From positions 992,001-1,056,000 of the forward strand of contig JADKGI010000001.1 of the NCBI GenBank assembly GCA_016722285.1: a stretch of 64,000 nt of DNA, in the 5' to 3' direction. Below are positions 28,925 through 39,900 of this stretch, piece after piece. The notes below the pieces were generated by a model, which was not told the origin of the DNA, ran no database searches, and saw nothing but the letters and a program-made list of their open reading frames with translations. Each line of letters begins with the position of its first letter. Positions within the stretch are counted from its first letter, which is position 1. The stretch is from Saprospiraceae bacterium (GTDB lineage: Bacteria; Bacteroidota; Bacteroidia; Chitinophagales; Saprospiraceae). A program made the translations under genes and the position numbers.

Positions 28925-29881
28925 TTAATAGAGATTATTCTCCATTTCAAATATTTTAAAGTGTCTTAATACCCGCATGGCCCTTAATGTATTCCACCGA
29001 CTGGGTTGACCTGACTTTTCCATTTCAAAATGTATCTTACCGGGATGTTTTAAAGCCAGTTTCCACAATCCATCTTTAGTCTTTTTACTAAGAATCAGAT
29101 CAAGTGCTTCATCCATTCTGTTGTCATAATCTATATGAGCCGACTGAAAATAATCCAAAGCCCTCAATATATCATAATACCAGCGTCCCGGATAATAAAG
29201 TTTTAAAAAATTAGGATTGATGATCTCACCCGTTTTATCAGAGCGAAATAATTTGTGCATCAAAATGAATTCAATAGAAGTTTTTTTTACTTCGATCAGC
29301 TCGTCAATTCTGTACATGTATCCATTTTTTTCATAGGAAGAAATACCTTCCAATACTGATAGTGTCGTATGAAGTGAGCTGTGTTTAGCTCCTGTCGTGT
29401 GCAGTCTGCAATTATATCCGCCATCAGTCATTTTTTTGGTCAGCAAAAAATCAACCAAAGACCTTAATGATTCTTCTGCCATTTGAAAATATGAAGCATA
29501 ATTCAACACCATGCCATTCACACAAACATCGCATTTTTTTCTGGGTCCGATAGGTAAAATACCACCGTCAGGGCCCTTTTCTTCTTTAAATACCATTTGA
29601 AGTGTGTCCCGAATAGATTTATTTTGCGGTGAAATATTCAGATTTTTCAAATCAAGCAAGGTATAGTGAGTGGAAATCCACTTTGGTTGGTAAAAGCGCT
29701 CACCCCAATGGCCGTTGGTGTGACGATAAGAAAGAAATTGTAAACCCCATCCCTCTGATTCGATTTTATTTCTCAGATCATGCCTATCAGTATCCAATAA
29801 GTCTCTGTACGTCTGATATTGAATGGACACGTCTCCTTCCAGCAACCATGATATAATTTGTTCGTAGGACATGTAACTCAA
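28925..29881 (-). CDS. predicted alpha/alpha-toroid (squalene-cyclase/prenyltransferase-like) protein
   Basis: This 318-residue helical protein has repeated aromatic motifs like those of terpene-cyclase toroids: GHWGERFYQPKWISTHYTLL, then DGGYNCRLHTTGAKHSSLHT and a C-terminal KDGLWKLALKHPGK. No signal peptide or DxDD acid motif is seen, so cyclase chemistry is doubtful. Homologous proteins are widely annotated only as hypothetical. It ends about 120 bases from the start of the amino-acid operon and might belong to it. Confidence 0.65.
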   Translation of the reverse strand: MSYMSYEQIISWLLEGDVSIQYQTYRDLLDTDRHDLRNKIESEGWGLQFLSYRHTNGHWGERFYQPKWISTHYTLLDLKNLNISPQNKSIRDTLQMVFKEEKGPDGGILPIGPRKKCDVCVNGMVLNYASYFQMAEESLRSLVDFLLTKKMTDGGYNCRLHTTGAKHSSLHTTLSVLEGISSYEKNGYMYRIDELIEVKKTSIEFILMHKLFRSDKTGEIINPNFLKLYYPGRWYYDILRALDYFQSAHIDYDNRMDEALDLILSKKTKDGLWKLALKHPGKIHFEMEKSGQPSRWNTLRAMRVLRHFKIFEMENNLY

Positions 29882-30200
29882 ATTTGACTTTTAATACTTA
29901 AAGTTTAGGAGATAAATTTATGACAAATTTGCTTTGCAATTCAGCTTGTTTATTAAAATACCATCTTTGTTTGTTAGTTTTACTTAAATATCGGTTGTCA
30001 TGATACAAAAGAAACAAAATGCCAATAAGTCACCGAAACTGATATGGCAGCTTTGCTGATACAATATTTTATTAAATCTTTAATTTCATTTTTGAATATT
30101 GGTTTAATATATTAAACATAAACGTTTTATGTATTATTATTTTAATCATATTTTATAATTCATTGTTATCAAATGATTTTAATTGAAAAATATTAATACT
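29882..30200. other. AT-rich intergenic stretch
   Basis: About 320 bases, extremely AT-rich near 30060-30200. I find no gene or hairpin I would call. Confidence 0.4.
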
Positions 30201-31241
30201 TCAAAATGAGTCAATTATAAGGACACCTTTATTCTCAAACTTATCCATTTTGGGTAATTCAATAGTCACTTCATCTAGAGAGATTGTTCTTTCTATGAGT
30301 TTTTCAGGATGCAGTTTTCCATTTTTGATCATTTCCAGCATTTCAGGATATTTATGCGACTGCATACCATGGCTTCCTATTATCTCGAGTTCGTAAGCCA
30401 CCACTTTGTCCATTGGAATTTTAGCATTCTGATGATCTCCTGTCATTAATCCTATCTGGATATGTTTGCCCCTTTTGCGAAGATTCGATACAGAATTAAA
30501 ACATGTTGCGGCACTGCCAAGCGCATCCACGGATACATGAGCTCCGCCCTGAGTAAGTGACTTAACCATTTCTACTACATTTTCGTTTTGAGTTGAATTG
30601 ACAGTAGCTATTGCCCCCAATTTTTTAGCCAGTTCCAGAGTCTGTTCATTGATATCTACTGCTATGACCTGTGCACCCAGCGCATTTGCAATCATAATAG
30701 CCGACAAACCTACTCCACCGCATCCATGGATTACAACATACTGACCACCCATCACCTTTGCCTGTGATACTATTGCTCTGTAGGAAGTTATGAAGCGACA
30801 GCCTAATGTAGCCGCAGTAGTATCACTGATCCCTTCAGGTATTCTGACCAGATTTGTATCGGCATATTCAATAACCACATATTGTGCAAATGATCCCCAA
30901 TGGGTAAACCCCGGTTGGGACTGGTGATCACATATCTGATGATTTCCTGAGTTGCATTGGTAACAACGTCCGCATCCACACACAAAAGGGACGGTAACTC
31001 TGTCTCCGACCTGGTAATTCAACACATTTTTTCCGATTGCCACGATTATTCCTGCCAATTCGTGTCCGGGTACGTGGGGTAAGATAATATCATGGTCATG
31101 ACCCATCCATCCGTGCCAGTCACTTCTGCACAGACCCGTTGCTTTTACCTCAATCACTACTCCATGATCCTTTGGAGCGGGATCTGTAACATTTATTATA
31201 TTTATCGGACCCTGAAAGGATTCATAAACGGCTGCTTTCAT
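30201..31241 (-). CDS. zinc-dependent alcohol dehydrogenase
   Basis: This 346-residue medium-chain dehydrogenase has a catalytic zinc site starting with Cys in ATGLCRSDWHGW and the HE pair in LPHVPGHELAGI. The structural zinc cluster is VCGCGRCYQCNSGNHQIC and the nucleotide-binding motif is VIHGCGGVGLSAIMIA with the following Asp in QVIAVDIN, which favours NAD over NADP. It lies alone on the minus strand and the substrate is not known. Confidence 0.9.
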   Translation of the reverse strand: MKAAVYESFQGPINIINVTDPAPKDHGVVIEVKATGLCRSDWHGWMGHDHDIILPHVPGHELAGIIVAIGKNVLNYQVGDRVTVPFVCGCGRCYQCNSGNHQICDHQSQPGFTHWGSFAQYVVIEYADTNLVRIPEGISDTTAATLGCRFITSYRAIVSQAKVMGGQYVVIHGCGGVGLSAIMIANALGAQVIAVDINEQTLELAKKLGAIATVNSTQNENVVEMVKSLTQGGAHVSVDALGSAATCFNSVSNLRKRGKHIQIGLMTGDHQNAKIPMDKVVAYELEIIGSHGMQSHKYPEMLEMIKNGKLHPEKLIERTISLDEVTIELPKMDKFENKGVLIIDSF

Positions 31242-31541
31242 TTAAATTTATTATTACTACTTGTCACACACAAATGCCCAGAAATTGATTTGAATGTTAT
31301 GTTATTGGCCATTCAATTATACTGTTATCAATGGATTTTACTCTCACATGTTGTAAAAATATGAAACATAATGTTGGTTCAGATATGATTTACCAGGTTA
31401 ATTTTTCAATGTCTGCAAAATTCAAATTACTCTGTATTAGTTTGTAAAGCTATTCACCCAGATTTTTTAATTTTTTCGGTACCAGCCATATCCTGCTTGA
31501 TATTATATATTTAAAGCAGGCCCTTCAAATTAACGTCAAAA

Positions 31542-31579
31542 AAAGAGTCAGGCTTCATAATGAATGAGACTGACTCTTT
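31542..31579. terminator. hairpin, probable bidirectional terminator
   Basis: AAAGAGTCAG (31542-31551) pairs perfectly with CTGACTCTTT (31570-31579), and the loop can extend the stem (TCAT/ATGA). A and T runs lie at both feet. It sits in the otherwise empty 31242-31726 gap. Confidence 0.6.
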
Positions 31580-31726
31580 ACTAAAATAAGTACCATAAAA
31601 AAAGCGATTAAATAAACAGGTGGATAAATGATTGAAAAATTATAGAAATACCAAATGGAAATAATTTTTCAAAAATTCGTATTTCGTACTTCCACATTCG
31701 TAATTTAGATGAATTACAACAATGCA

Positions 31727-32185
31727 CTATCCACCAAGTATCGTCATTCCGTAATCAGCAAAAATTTTTGCTACGTGCGCCAAATCAGGCTCTCCCATTG
31801 GTAATGCTGATAATTGCTCAAAGAATTCCTCGAAGTTACCACCGGGGACAACCGTCCACAAAGTCTTTCCTGACTTGCTTCCTACGTTTTGAAATGCATG
31901 CGGGATGTGTTTGGGAAAATAAACTTCATCACCAGCTCCGGCATTAAAATTTTCATCTCCAAGTGTTATTCTGAACTCTCCTTCAACAACATAGATCAGC
32001 TCATCTTCCCGGTCATGCACATGTTTTGGAATGCCCATACCCGGAGGGGTAATAAGTTCGAAGACATAATGATTCCCTTGAGTTTCATGCTTAGCAAGTT
32101 TTACTGACACTGAATGTCCTAACACATTCAGTTTTTTGCCTTGTCCTGATGCGACAACAAGTGCAATAGATTTTGAAGTTTGCAT
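31727..32185 (-). CDS. cupin-domain protein
   Basis: This 152-residue protein has one cupin barrel: the metal motif GIPKHVHDREDELIYVVEG and a second motif HIPHAFQNVG. These are metal-dependent enzymes or sensors of varied function (quercetinase-, isomerase- or storage-like). It has its own promoter region shared with nothing; the Crp-type regulator gene lies about 90 bases upstream in the same direction. Confidence 0.85.
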   Translation of the reverse strand: MQTSKSIALVVASGQGKKLNVLGHSVSVKLAKHETQGNHYVFELITPPGMGIPKHVHDREDELIYVVEGEFRITLGDENFNAGAGDEVYFPKHIPHAFQNVGSKSGKTLWTVVPGGNFEEFFEQLSALPMGEPDLAHVAKIFADYGMTILGG

Positions 32186-32276
32186 TGATTGTTATTTTTA
32201 ATTGTGAAAATAAATGATTTAACAATGCAAAAATATGGTAGTCTAACATCAAAAAGCATGCACATATGTTAACTAA

Positions 32277-32878
32277 TCATTTGTCCTTTAAAATATTTTT
32301 ACGGATTCGACTTAAAGATTGCGGTTTTATCCCGAGGTAAGATGCTATGTAATGTTGAGGGATGCGCTGGACAATTTCCGGAGCATTTTTAAGAAGTTTC
32401 AAATATTTTTCTTCACCAGTCTCCGTTTGCATATCAATGATTTTCTGCTGAGTAGCTTCGTATGATTTTCTGGTTTTGACACGATACCATTTTTCAAAAA
32501 CAGGGATTTTGGATAGTGCCTCTTCCCATTTAAATTTATCAGCCCTAAATATTTCAGACTCTTCCAATGCCTGTACACTGAAGCGCGATGGAGCGTCAGA
32601 ATAGAAACTTGTTTTGTCTCCCGTCCACCAGTTTAGAAAAGCAAAATACAAGGTAAACTCATCACCTTTATTGTCGGTATGGAAAGCCCTGAGACAACCG
32701 GAATTTACAAAAGCAAGATATCTGCAATGATCCCCCTGGACAGTAAAAAATCTTTTTTCTTTAATGTAACAGGAGTGAGATATGAAACCAATTTTTCAAA
32801 TTCCTCATCGGAGAAATGGTCCGTCTCTTCTAAGTGTTTGCGAAGCTTTGAGAATCTGTCATCTATCATTTCCTGCAT
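32277..32878 (-). CDS. Crp/Fnr-family regulator, frame broken
   Basis: From the ATG at 32878 the frame reads DDRFSKLRKHLEETDHFSDE and on to KKKDFLLS, then breaks near 32735. The other frame continues GDHCRYLAFVNSGCLRAF, then FHTDNKGDEFTLYFAFLNWW to the helix-turn-helix QHYIASYLGIKPQSLSRIRK. Adding one C to TCCAGGGGG repairs it to about 200 residues: a cNMP-type sensor plus HTH, the common Bacteroidota form. It may control the cupin gene downstream. Confidence 0.78.
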
Positions 32879-33075
32879 TCATTATGGAATCGGTCATGTC
32901 AAATTGATAATCCAGAGATATCTTTTTACTATTTTAGTACTAATATAATGATATCCGGTATATTAAGCTGATTTTGTTACGTTTATTTATAGTGGAAATT
33001 ATATTTGAGATTATACGGTGCCATCAAAACTATCATGTATTCAGAAATAGTATTTCCTATTTGTAAATGAAAGGA

Positions 33076-33318
33076 TTAATATTTGCTACCGTTATGAAAA
33101 TACCCGATTTTTGTCAGACAGGATTTGATTTTTTCAAACTCAGAAACACTCTGATAGCTAATATCTATATCAATGATCGGCTTTGCTCCCAACTTTGGTA
33201 CAGATGTGCCGCTGACGTGCTCAATATTACTTTCTACGCCGTTTAATGAAGATTCCAATACTATCTTAATCTTTTCAAAGTCCCTGATCCTATCTGACGT
33301 ATAATCATTTATCAGCAT
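33076..33318 (-). pseudogene. truncated GrpB/UPF0157-family protein
   Basis: The protein has NIEHVSGTSVPKLGAKPIID, which is the family core (IEHVGSTSVPGLxAKPIID), and ends ...LTKIGYFHNGSKY. Normal members have about 170 residues, with conserved sequence after GY-H; here a stop follows at residue 80 and the sequence beyond it in any frame shows no continuation. I call it a C-terminally truncated remnant. GrpB-like proteins are nucleotidyltransferase-like proteins of unknown role. Confidence 0.6.
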
Positions 33319-33404
33319 CCTCTTTTATGTTTAAAAATATAGAACAATAAAATCATAATATTTTGTAGAAGACACTGAACAAATATTTACATATAGCGAA
33401 TAAT

Positions 33405-33965
33405 TCAATCCCTTACTTCAACAATTGCTTCGATTTCGCAGGCAAGATTCCAAGGTAATGAAGTCATCCCTACCGCTGATCGCGCATGCCTGCCTCTCTC
33501 TCCGAATACCTGAATGAACAAATCTGAATATCCATTGATCACTTTGGGATGGTCTGTAAAGGATTCGTTACAATTTACCATGCCAAATACCTTGACAATC
33601 CTTACTACCTTGTTCAGATCGCCTATCTTTTCTTTTAATACGGACAAATGATTGATGGCTGTTAATCGGGCTGCTTGATACCCTTGTTCAGTCGTCAGCC
33701 CGACACCAACTTTCCCTGTAGTTTTGCTTCCGTTTACATCTATCGGCCCGTTGCCGGATAAATAGACCAAATTCCCCACCTTTGTTGCCAATTCAATATT
33801 GATGCCCGGTGGCACTTTTGGGCTTTGCAATTCTATCCCTAATTGTGTTATTTTAGCTTCAACATCGTAATCATACAGGTTGTCAATATTTTTGATTTCT
33901 TTAATCCTGGTTGTGCAGTTTCCAAAAAATAAAAACAGAATTATGTACAGATATCCGGTTTTCAT
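33405..33965 (-). CDS. RidA/YjgF-family lipoprotein
   Basis: This 186-residue protein begins with a lipoprotein-type signal, YIILFLFFGNC, and after a 40-residue linker has a complete YjgF/RidA-like domain (VGNLVYLSGNGPIDVNG, then LSVLKEKIGDLNKVVRIVKV and ARSAVGMTSLPWNLACEIEA). RidA normally hydrolyses reactive enamines/imines in the cytosol; the catalytic arginine region has SAVGMTSLP instead of the usual ARxxxxVxxLP, so the chemistry may differ. Export and membrane anchoring of this fold is uncommon. Confidence 0.75.
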   Translation of the reverse strand: MKTGYLYIILFLFFGNCTTRIKEIKNIDNLYDYDVEAKITQLGIELQSPKVPPGINIELATKVGNLVYLSGNGPIDVNGSKTTGKVGVGLTTEQGYQAARLTAINHLSVLKEKIGDLNKVVRIVKVFGMVNCNESFTDHPKVINGYSDLFIQVFGERGRHARSAVGMTSLPWNLACEIEAIVEVRD

Positions 33966-34023
33966 ACTATTGTGTATTTGAATATATTTTCATGTTTCGT
34001 TCCTCACTATTTCTTTTACATAA

Positions 34024-34051
34024 CTCTGACAATTCATATGAGTTGTCAGAG
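34024..34051. promoter_or_regulatory. palindromic site upstream of the RidA-like lipoprotein gene
   Basis: CTCTGACAA (34024-34032) and TTGTCAGAG (34043-34051) form a perfect 9-base inverted repeat with a 10-base spacer, about 60 bases before the start codon at 33965. There is no T-run, so an operator is more likely than a terminator. The binding protein is unknown. Confidence 0.4.
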
Positions 34052-34391
34052 CCAATATAAGTCTCCTTTCCAGGACTTAGCCATGGAGTTTTATGATCAC
34101 AAATATAATTAGTTTGTTCAATTTGTTAAGCATAGCCTTATCATCTCTTATCCCAAACTTTCTTATCAAAAATATTCATGTTATTATAATGGACTAATTC
34201 AGCTAAGTTGGATATCTTTGTAAAGCCTTATAAATATTAGAGATGGTGACTGAGATAAGCTATTTCTATAATTAATAAATGAAGAGAGAACCCAAAATGC
34301 AATCCGGTGAAATGAAGCGAAAAAAGAACATGGGAATAAAATTTGTGCATCCACATTTCTTAATGAATTACTTAATGAAAGCGGGAAAGAA

Positions 34392-35291
34392 ATGAAGGCT
34401 TTAGTAATCTCAGGAGGCGGATCCAAGGGTGCATTTGGAGGAGGTGTTGCTGAATTTCTTACGGGTGAACTCAAAATTGAATATGACATCTATGCAGGGT
34501 GTTCAACAGGAAGCCTTCTAATACCTTTTTTTGCTGCCGGTGAAGTAGAGAAAATAAAGCACACATACACGTCAGTAAAACAATCAGATGTATATACAAT
34601 ATGTCCTTTTAAGATCAAACATCTTCCCGATGGGAGCATCACAAGTAAAATAAATCACTGGAATACGATCAGAATGTTTATTTCGCGCCAGAAAACATTT
34701 GGGGACACCAAGGCTCTCAGGAAAACCATTTCCAATATTTTTAGTGAAGAACAGTTCAACAAGTTGAAAACTGCTCCGGTTAAGGTTATCATCAATGTAG
34801 CCAATTTAACCACAAACAGAATTGAATATAAATACCTGTTTGATTATACATATGTTGATTTTTGCGACTGGATGTGGGCGTCCTCCAGTTTTGTACCTTT
34901 TATGAGTCTGGTAGAAAAAGACGGTTTTGAATATGCTGATGGCGGTTTTGGTGATTATATCCCTATAGAAGCTGCTATTGATGCAGGAGCTACTGAAATT
35001 GATGCCATCATATTAAGTCCAAGAATCAAACAGGTCATGAAGTCAAAATCATCAAATCCGTTTGATACCTTAATGCAATCTATGGATTTTATGATGGAGC
35101 AAATCATTTCGGATGATATCCATAGAGGTTTTATCGAGAGCATTTACAATAATAAGGTCAAAATCAGATTTTTTTATACACCGAGGATACTGACAAAATA
35201 TTCTTTTTACTTTGAGCCCAAGCAAATGAAAGCCTGGTGGGACGAGGGTTTTCAATATGCAAAAGAGACTTGTGGTCAACTCAAAATTTGA
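34392..35291 (+). CDS. patatin-like phospholipase
   Basis: This 299-residue cytosolic patatin-fold lipase has the oxyanion loop ALVISGGGSKGAFGGGVAEF, the nucleophile elbow in YAGCSTGSLLIP (GxSxG) and the catalytic Asp in FEYADGGFGDYIP (DGG). No signal peptide is present. It hydrolyses ester bonds of phospholipids or similar lipids. It is the only plus-strand gene in this region and converges on the PepSY-like gene across a shared terminator. Confidence 0.9.
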   Translation: MKALVISGGGSKGAFGGGVAEFLTGELKIEYDIYAGCSTGSLLIPFFAAGEVEKIKHTYTSVKQSDVYTICPFKIKHLPDGSITSKINHWNTIRMFISRQKTFGDTKALRKTISNIFSEEQFNKLKTAPVKVIINVANLTTNRIEYKYLFDYTYVDFCDWMWASSSFVPFMSLVEKDGFEYADGGFGDYIPIEAAIDAGATEIDAIILSPRIKQVMKSKSSNPFDTLMQSMDFMMEQIISDDIHRGFIESIYNNKVKIRFFYTPRILTKYSFYFEPKQMKAWWDEGFQYAKETCGQLKI

Positions 35292-35327
35292 TGCCATACC
35301 AAATCACTTAAAATTTGAAAGCACAAA

Positions 35328-35366
35328 GTAAAGGGGCAGAAAATCATACATTTCCTGCCCCTTTAC
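35328..35366. terminator. strong bidirectional terminator between convergent genes
   Basis: GTAAAGGGGCAG (35328-35339) and CTGCCCCTTTAC (35355-35366) form a perfect 12-base stem with a 15-base loop, between the convergent patatin and PepSY-like genes. Confidence 0.85.
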
Positions 35367-35369
35367 AAA

Positions 35370-35795
35370 TTACATTTTGACTACCTTTCCACCTTCGTCA
35401 TACATTACTTCTACAGTTTTAAGGCCTTTTTTAAATTCCACTTCATATTTGACCGTACCATCGGAACTATCAATTTTAGCGGCTGCTTTTACTTTTGAAC
35501 CTTTGTTGCTGTTGTTATAACTTTCCTGCACTTTTAAGGGAAGAGAAGCAAAAGCTACGGTCTTTTCAGTCTCTATCCAATTTCCTTTTGTACCAAAGTT
35601 TGCTGAATAGGAAGCCCCCTGCCACTCAAATTCCGCTTCGTATTCCTTATCATTCTCTTTGTCCCACTTTACTTTAGTAGCGTTAGGAAATTTTTCATTG
35701 AAAGCCGCCACTACGGCTTTCGGTGCCTTGCTTTGTGCAAAGCAGGTTGCACTGACAAAAATAAATGCCAGTGCAATTAATAATACTTTTTGCAT
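35370..35795 (-). CDS. PepSY-like secreted protein (DUF2874/BLIP-like)
   Basis: This 141-residue protein has a clear signal peptide (LIALAFIFVSATCFAQ) and two repeats of the small PepSY-like fold (VVAAFNEKFPNATKVKWDKE, then YEAEFEWQGASYSANF; the second ends VKYEVEFKKGLKTVEV). The family is abundant in Bacteroidota periplasms and of unknown function. It is monocistronic, with a terminator just after its stop. Confidence 0.88.
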   Translation of the reverse strand: MQKVLLIALAFIFVSATCFAQSKAPKAVVAAFNEKFPNATKVKWDKENDKEYEAEFEWQGASYSANFGTKGNWIETEKTVAFASLPLKVQESYNNSNKGSKVKAAAKIDSSDGTVKYEVEFKKGLKTVEVMYDEGGKVVKM

Positions 35796-35823
35796 TTTTA
35801 TTAGATTTTTTTATAAAAATAAA

Positions 35824-36261
35824 TTAAACAGCCAGTCCTGTTGGCTCAATCCTAAATGAAATAAAAAGGATGGGAGGGTGAAAAATGGATGTATAGAATT
35901 CTGACGTATAGCACCATATAAAATACGGCAGATTTACTTTTAGTTTCTGCTGAAAACTTATTTTGTGATAGATACTGATGTTATCGATTTTTAGATAAAC
36001 AAACTCATGATTGATGTGCCGGGGCTTGATGGGAGCATGTGGTTTTTGATGGTCCCCATTATTATGTTGGTCAAAGATCCCATCAATATTTAATAAATGG
36101 TCAGTCACGAAATCAATAACTGTCATATCCTTATCTTCGGTTGCTTTACAGTGACTATACATTTCGGGCAAATCCTGCAATCCGGAAAAGTCTCCCATCG
36201 GCAGTAACAGAGTGCCAAGGGTGTAAAATGACAATAGGAATATGCTTAAAAATCTTACCAC
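35824..36261 (-). CDS. secreted protein of unknown function
   Basis: This 145-residue protein has a signal-like N-terminus (FLSIFLLSFYTLGTLLL) followed by PMGDFSGLQDLPEMYSHCK and a histidine-rich stretch. Similar proteins appear in Bacteroidota near metal-efflux genes, and the His-rich part would fit metal binding, but no such genes are next to it here. The function is not known. Confidence 0.6.
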   Translation of the reverse strand: MVRFLSIFLLSFYTLGTLLLPMGDFSGLQDLPEMYSHCKATEDKDMTVIDFVTDHLLNIDGIFDQHNNGDHQKPHAPIKPRHINHEFVYLKIDNISIYHKISFQQKLKVNLPYFIWCYTSEFYTSIFHPPILFISFRIEPTGLAV

Positions 36262-36287
36262 ATTTCTAAAACGTTGGATAATTCAGT

Positions 36288-36727
36288 TTATTTTGATAAC
36301 TGCCTTATTCCGGTCAAAGAAAATTGATTTCCTGTTAAAATTATTTTTTCGATCGGAGGTACCTTGTAAGTTGTCGAATGGACTATCAAGTCAGTCAGAT
36401 TCTTGTCTTTCAGTTGCTCGACAGATTTGATTTTGACATGTCTGAATAATTTACCGGTACCTTCAAGAAGGTGATGGGGGTCGGGCAAATCAGCTCCATA
36501 ATTAAATCCTAGATTTACGTGATGGGTAGCAGGCATAACCCAACAAAAGTGTTCTGTTTTTTCCTGATACCTGTACCAAATCCGGTATTTTTCTGTTTTA
36601 CCCAGACTACTTCTGTCACCTCGGGTATAATAGTATAAATTAATTTCCTGATATGGCGGGCAATATTTTTGATTTCGTCAGAAAAACTTTCTATAGCTAA
36701 TTCAAATGGTTGATTGTCTGATTCCAT
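36288..36727 (-). CDS. DUF1801 (YdhG-like) protein, frame broken
   Basis: The first frame covers IARHIRKLIYTIIPEVTEVV and NTGFGTGIRKK; the second continues HFCWVMPATHHVNLGFNYGA, ADLPDPHHLLEGTGKLFRHV and a final IRQLSK. Adding one A to the A-run near 36563 joins them as IRKKTEHFCWVMP. About 146 residues, the normal length for the family, whose members share a frataxin-like fold and no known reaction. Confidence 0.8.
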
Positions 36728-36902
36728 GGCTTTTATTATTTAAAATATTTCAACTCTTAATTCCCGATAATTCAAACAGATTCTCTCAGCCCATACATCA
36801 ATATTTTTAAGGAATCAACCTAACATCAGGATTGCAGAATTATCAGGCAGGCATGTCCACACTGATTTGCAAAAAAAAGTACGGTGAACTAAATCCATTT
36901 TA

Positions 36903-39900
36903 TCAACTGAATAGGTAGCTGATATCTTCTGTGGTGAGGCTCTTAAAAAAAGCGGTGTCCTCCTGCACGATCTCTTTTGAAATATTGAGTTTTCGCTCCT
37001 GAAGCTGCATTATTTTTTCCTCCACACTATCCTTACAGATCATTTTATATGCAAATATATTGTTCTTTTGTCCAATCCTGTGCGTGCGATCTATCGCTTG
37101 CTGCTCTACTGCAGGATTCCACCACGGATCGACTATGTACACATAATCGGCTTCCGTCAGATTGAGTCCTACTCCCCGGCTTTCAGAGAAATCAGAAATA
37201 CATTTATATCTTTTCGTGTCTGAAACTGATTTACCTGATCCTGCCTGTTCGCTGCTGATGTGCTTCCATCCAGATAACAGTAGGTAATCCCGTTAGCGTC
37301 CATTTCCTCCCTGATGAGTGCCAGCATTTCAGTAAATTGAGAAAAAACTAGCATCTTGTGCTCACCCATATTTTCCTGAATCTCCCGTACAAGCTCCAGT
37401 ATTTTAATACCTTTAGTAGGCTTGATATCCTTATCTTTGATCAGTCTTGGATCATCACATATCTGCCTCAATCTTAAGAGTCCTTCGAGTATATAAACAC
37501 CAGATTTGGACATTCCATCCGTTTCTATTTTTTGGAGCAAGGCGCGGCGATAGTAATCCTTATACTCATCATAAATAGCTTTCTGAGCTTTTTCCATTTG
37601 ACACCATAGTACCATCTCTGTTTTTTCAGGCAGGTCAGGGGCTACTTCTGACTTTGTCCTGCGCAGCATGAACGGCTTGATAAGTCTTCGCAACATCATT
37701 CCGGCGTCCTTATTTCCTTCCTTATCTGCGGGGTTTGCAAACTCTTGCCGGAAAAATTCCCTACCTCCCAGCAAGCCCGGATTCAGAAAATTAAATTGCG
37801 AATATATGTCGAAGGTATTATTTTGCAATGGTGTACCACTGAGGATAAAACGATTTCTGGCTTTCAGCAATTGGACAGCCTTTGTGGATATGGCATCCGG
37901 GTTTTTTATCGCCTGACTTTCATCCAGGATCACGTATTCCCATTCAAAATTGACCAGCGTCTCAATATCATTTCTCACGATGCCGTATGAAGAGATCACT
38001 ATATCATAATCATTAAAATGCTCATCACTGAACGTTCTGCCCATGCCGTAAAACAAATGATATTTGAGATCGGGTGCAAATTTTTTAAGTTCATTCTCCC
38101 AGTTGTATATTAGTGAGGTAGGGCATATGATAAGGCTGGTTGGATTGTTGTATTTTTGTTTTACAAAAGACAGGAAGGTGATGGCCTGCAGGGTCTTACC
38201 CAGTCCCATATCATCGGCCAGACACCCACCCCAGGAAATTTCATCCAATACCTGCATCCACTGATATCCGGTCTCCTGATACGGGCGCAGTGTTGCCTTT
38301 ATTGAAGCTGGTATTGGCGCAGTAGTTACATTTTCAATATGCAACAGCTTCCGCTTCTTATCTTCAATTTCAGCCATTATATCCTCATCAGATATCTGGT
38401 CAAAAAGCATTTCTATGATATTGAAGTGCTTTTTACTTATTTTAAGACCGGTTTTATCGTCAACTCCAAACTTAAACAGGCTGCTGTATTTTTTTATCCA
38501 TTCCTCCGGCAACATACCAAAGGATCCGTCACCGAGTACCACAAAATCCTGTCCGTTTATGATGGCCTTTCTTATTTCTTTAAAACCGATCACCTGTTCC
38601 CCCCACGAAGCGGTGACTTTTACATCAAACCAGTCTATGCCGCTGGATACATTCATCTCCCATTTTGGAGTAGCTGTATTATATTTAAATCTGGTCAACT
38701 CATTGAAGCCGATCATTTTAATATTTTCGGCCATCAGTTGCTTCGAAAACTGAATAAACCATTGGTTTTTCATCACATCTTCAAAGGCTATCAGAAAGTA
38801 AGGCTGATAATTCTGAAGCTTAAACTGTGCGTGCATGGATCGGATATATTCGACAAAACCCTGTTCAGTCTGTGTGTCCCTTATGAGCAATTGATGCGGC
38901 TTCGTTTCAGTAAAATAATGATCAGACGAATCATTCATATCTATAGCTATATCATCATAGCAGAATTTGGGGCCTATCTGCAAAAATTTATCCTGAAACT
39001 CTTTGAGATGGATGGCCGGAATCATAATCGATTCTCTTACCTGCATTTTAAATTGTTCCGGAAGATTTACGCCATAACTTTGAGATAATGGGAAAAGCAC
39101 ATCTTTAATGACGTTGTCAGATATAACTGCTGGAAATATCAGTTTTCCCTTAGGCATTGATTCCATCAGAGCGACAAGATCATTTCGTTTGTTCAGATAT
39201 AAAATGCCGCCACACAATATTAGTTTGCCGAAGTATATTTCTTTATCTTCAGACACACCTATCACCTCCCTGCCTTCTACATCCTGAAAGGTGGCTTCCA
39301 GTGTGATAAACCGGTCCGAATCAGATACCCTGATGTCCGCATATACAGGCTGAGGAGCAAGTTTTACATTTTTAAGATTTGATTTTGAAAAACTATCGTT
39401 TTCCAAAATCAATTTTACACTTTCCCACTTAGACAATTCGTGCCAGTGCTCTTCGAGTTTCGATGCAAAATACTTGAGATATTGCTTTCGAGTTGCATCA
39501 TAGGGCTGGCCGGAGAATACATTGTAGCTGCTGGTATAGTATCCGGTACCGATTTGATCCTTGAATACAATAAAACTGAAATCCATCAGGATATTATACT
39601 GATCATCGTCCAGTACCGAAAGTAAGGCAACATTGTCTTCTTTGCCGGTTATGATGCGGGAGAATTTGTCTTCACCTTTTTTGCCGGTTTCAATTTTTGT
39701 CGCTTCTATCCTGACGGGTGCATTGTAATGAATCGAGTGGGACAACTGGAAGAGCAATCCTACGGAGTGTGCATGATTCTTTACTTTAAATTTTTTAACC
39801 TTATGGGTGGAGATTATCAGATCACGGATCTTGGGCAATCGCGGTAAACTGATATAATGAGGCGGCACATAAGATAACGACAACCTGCCTGAGTAATCAT

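Noticed and set aside
38339..39088. Plus-strand open frame of 249 codons antisense to the SNF2 helicase
   Set aside because: It lies wholly inside a gene with clear helicase motifs and its product shows no family features.
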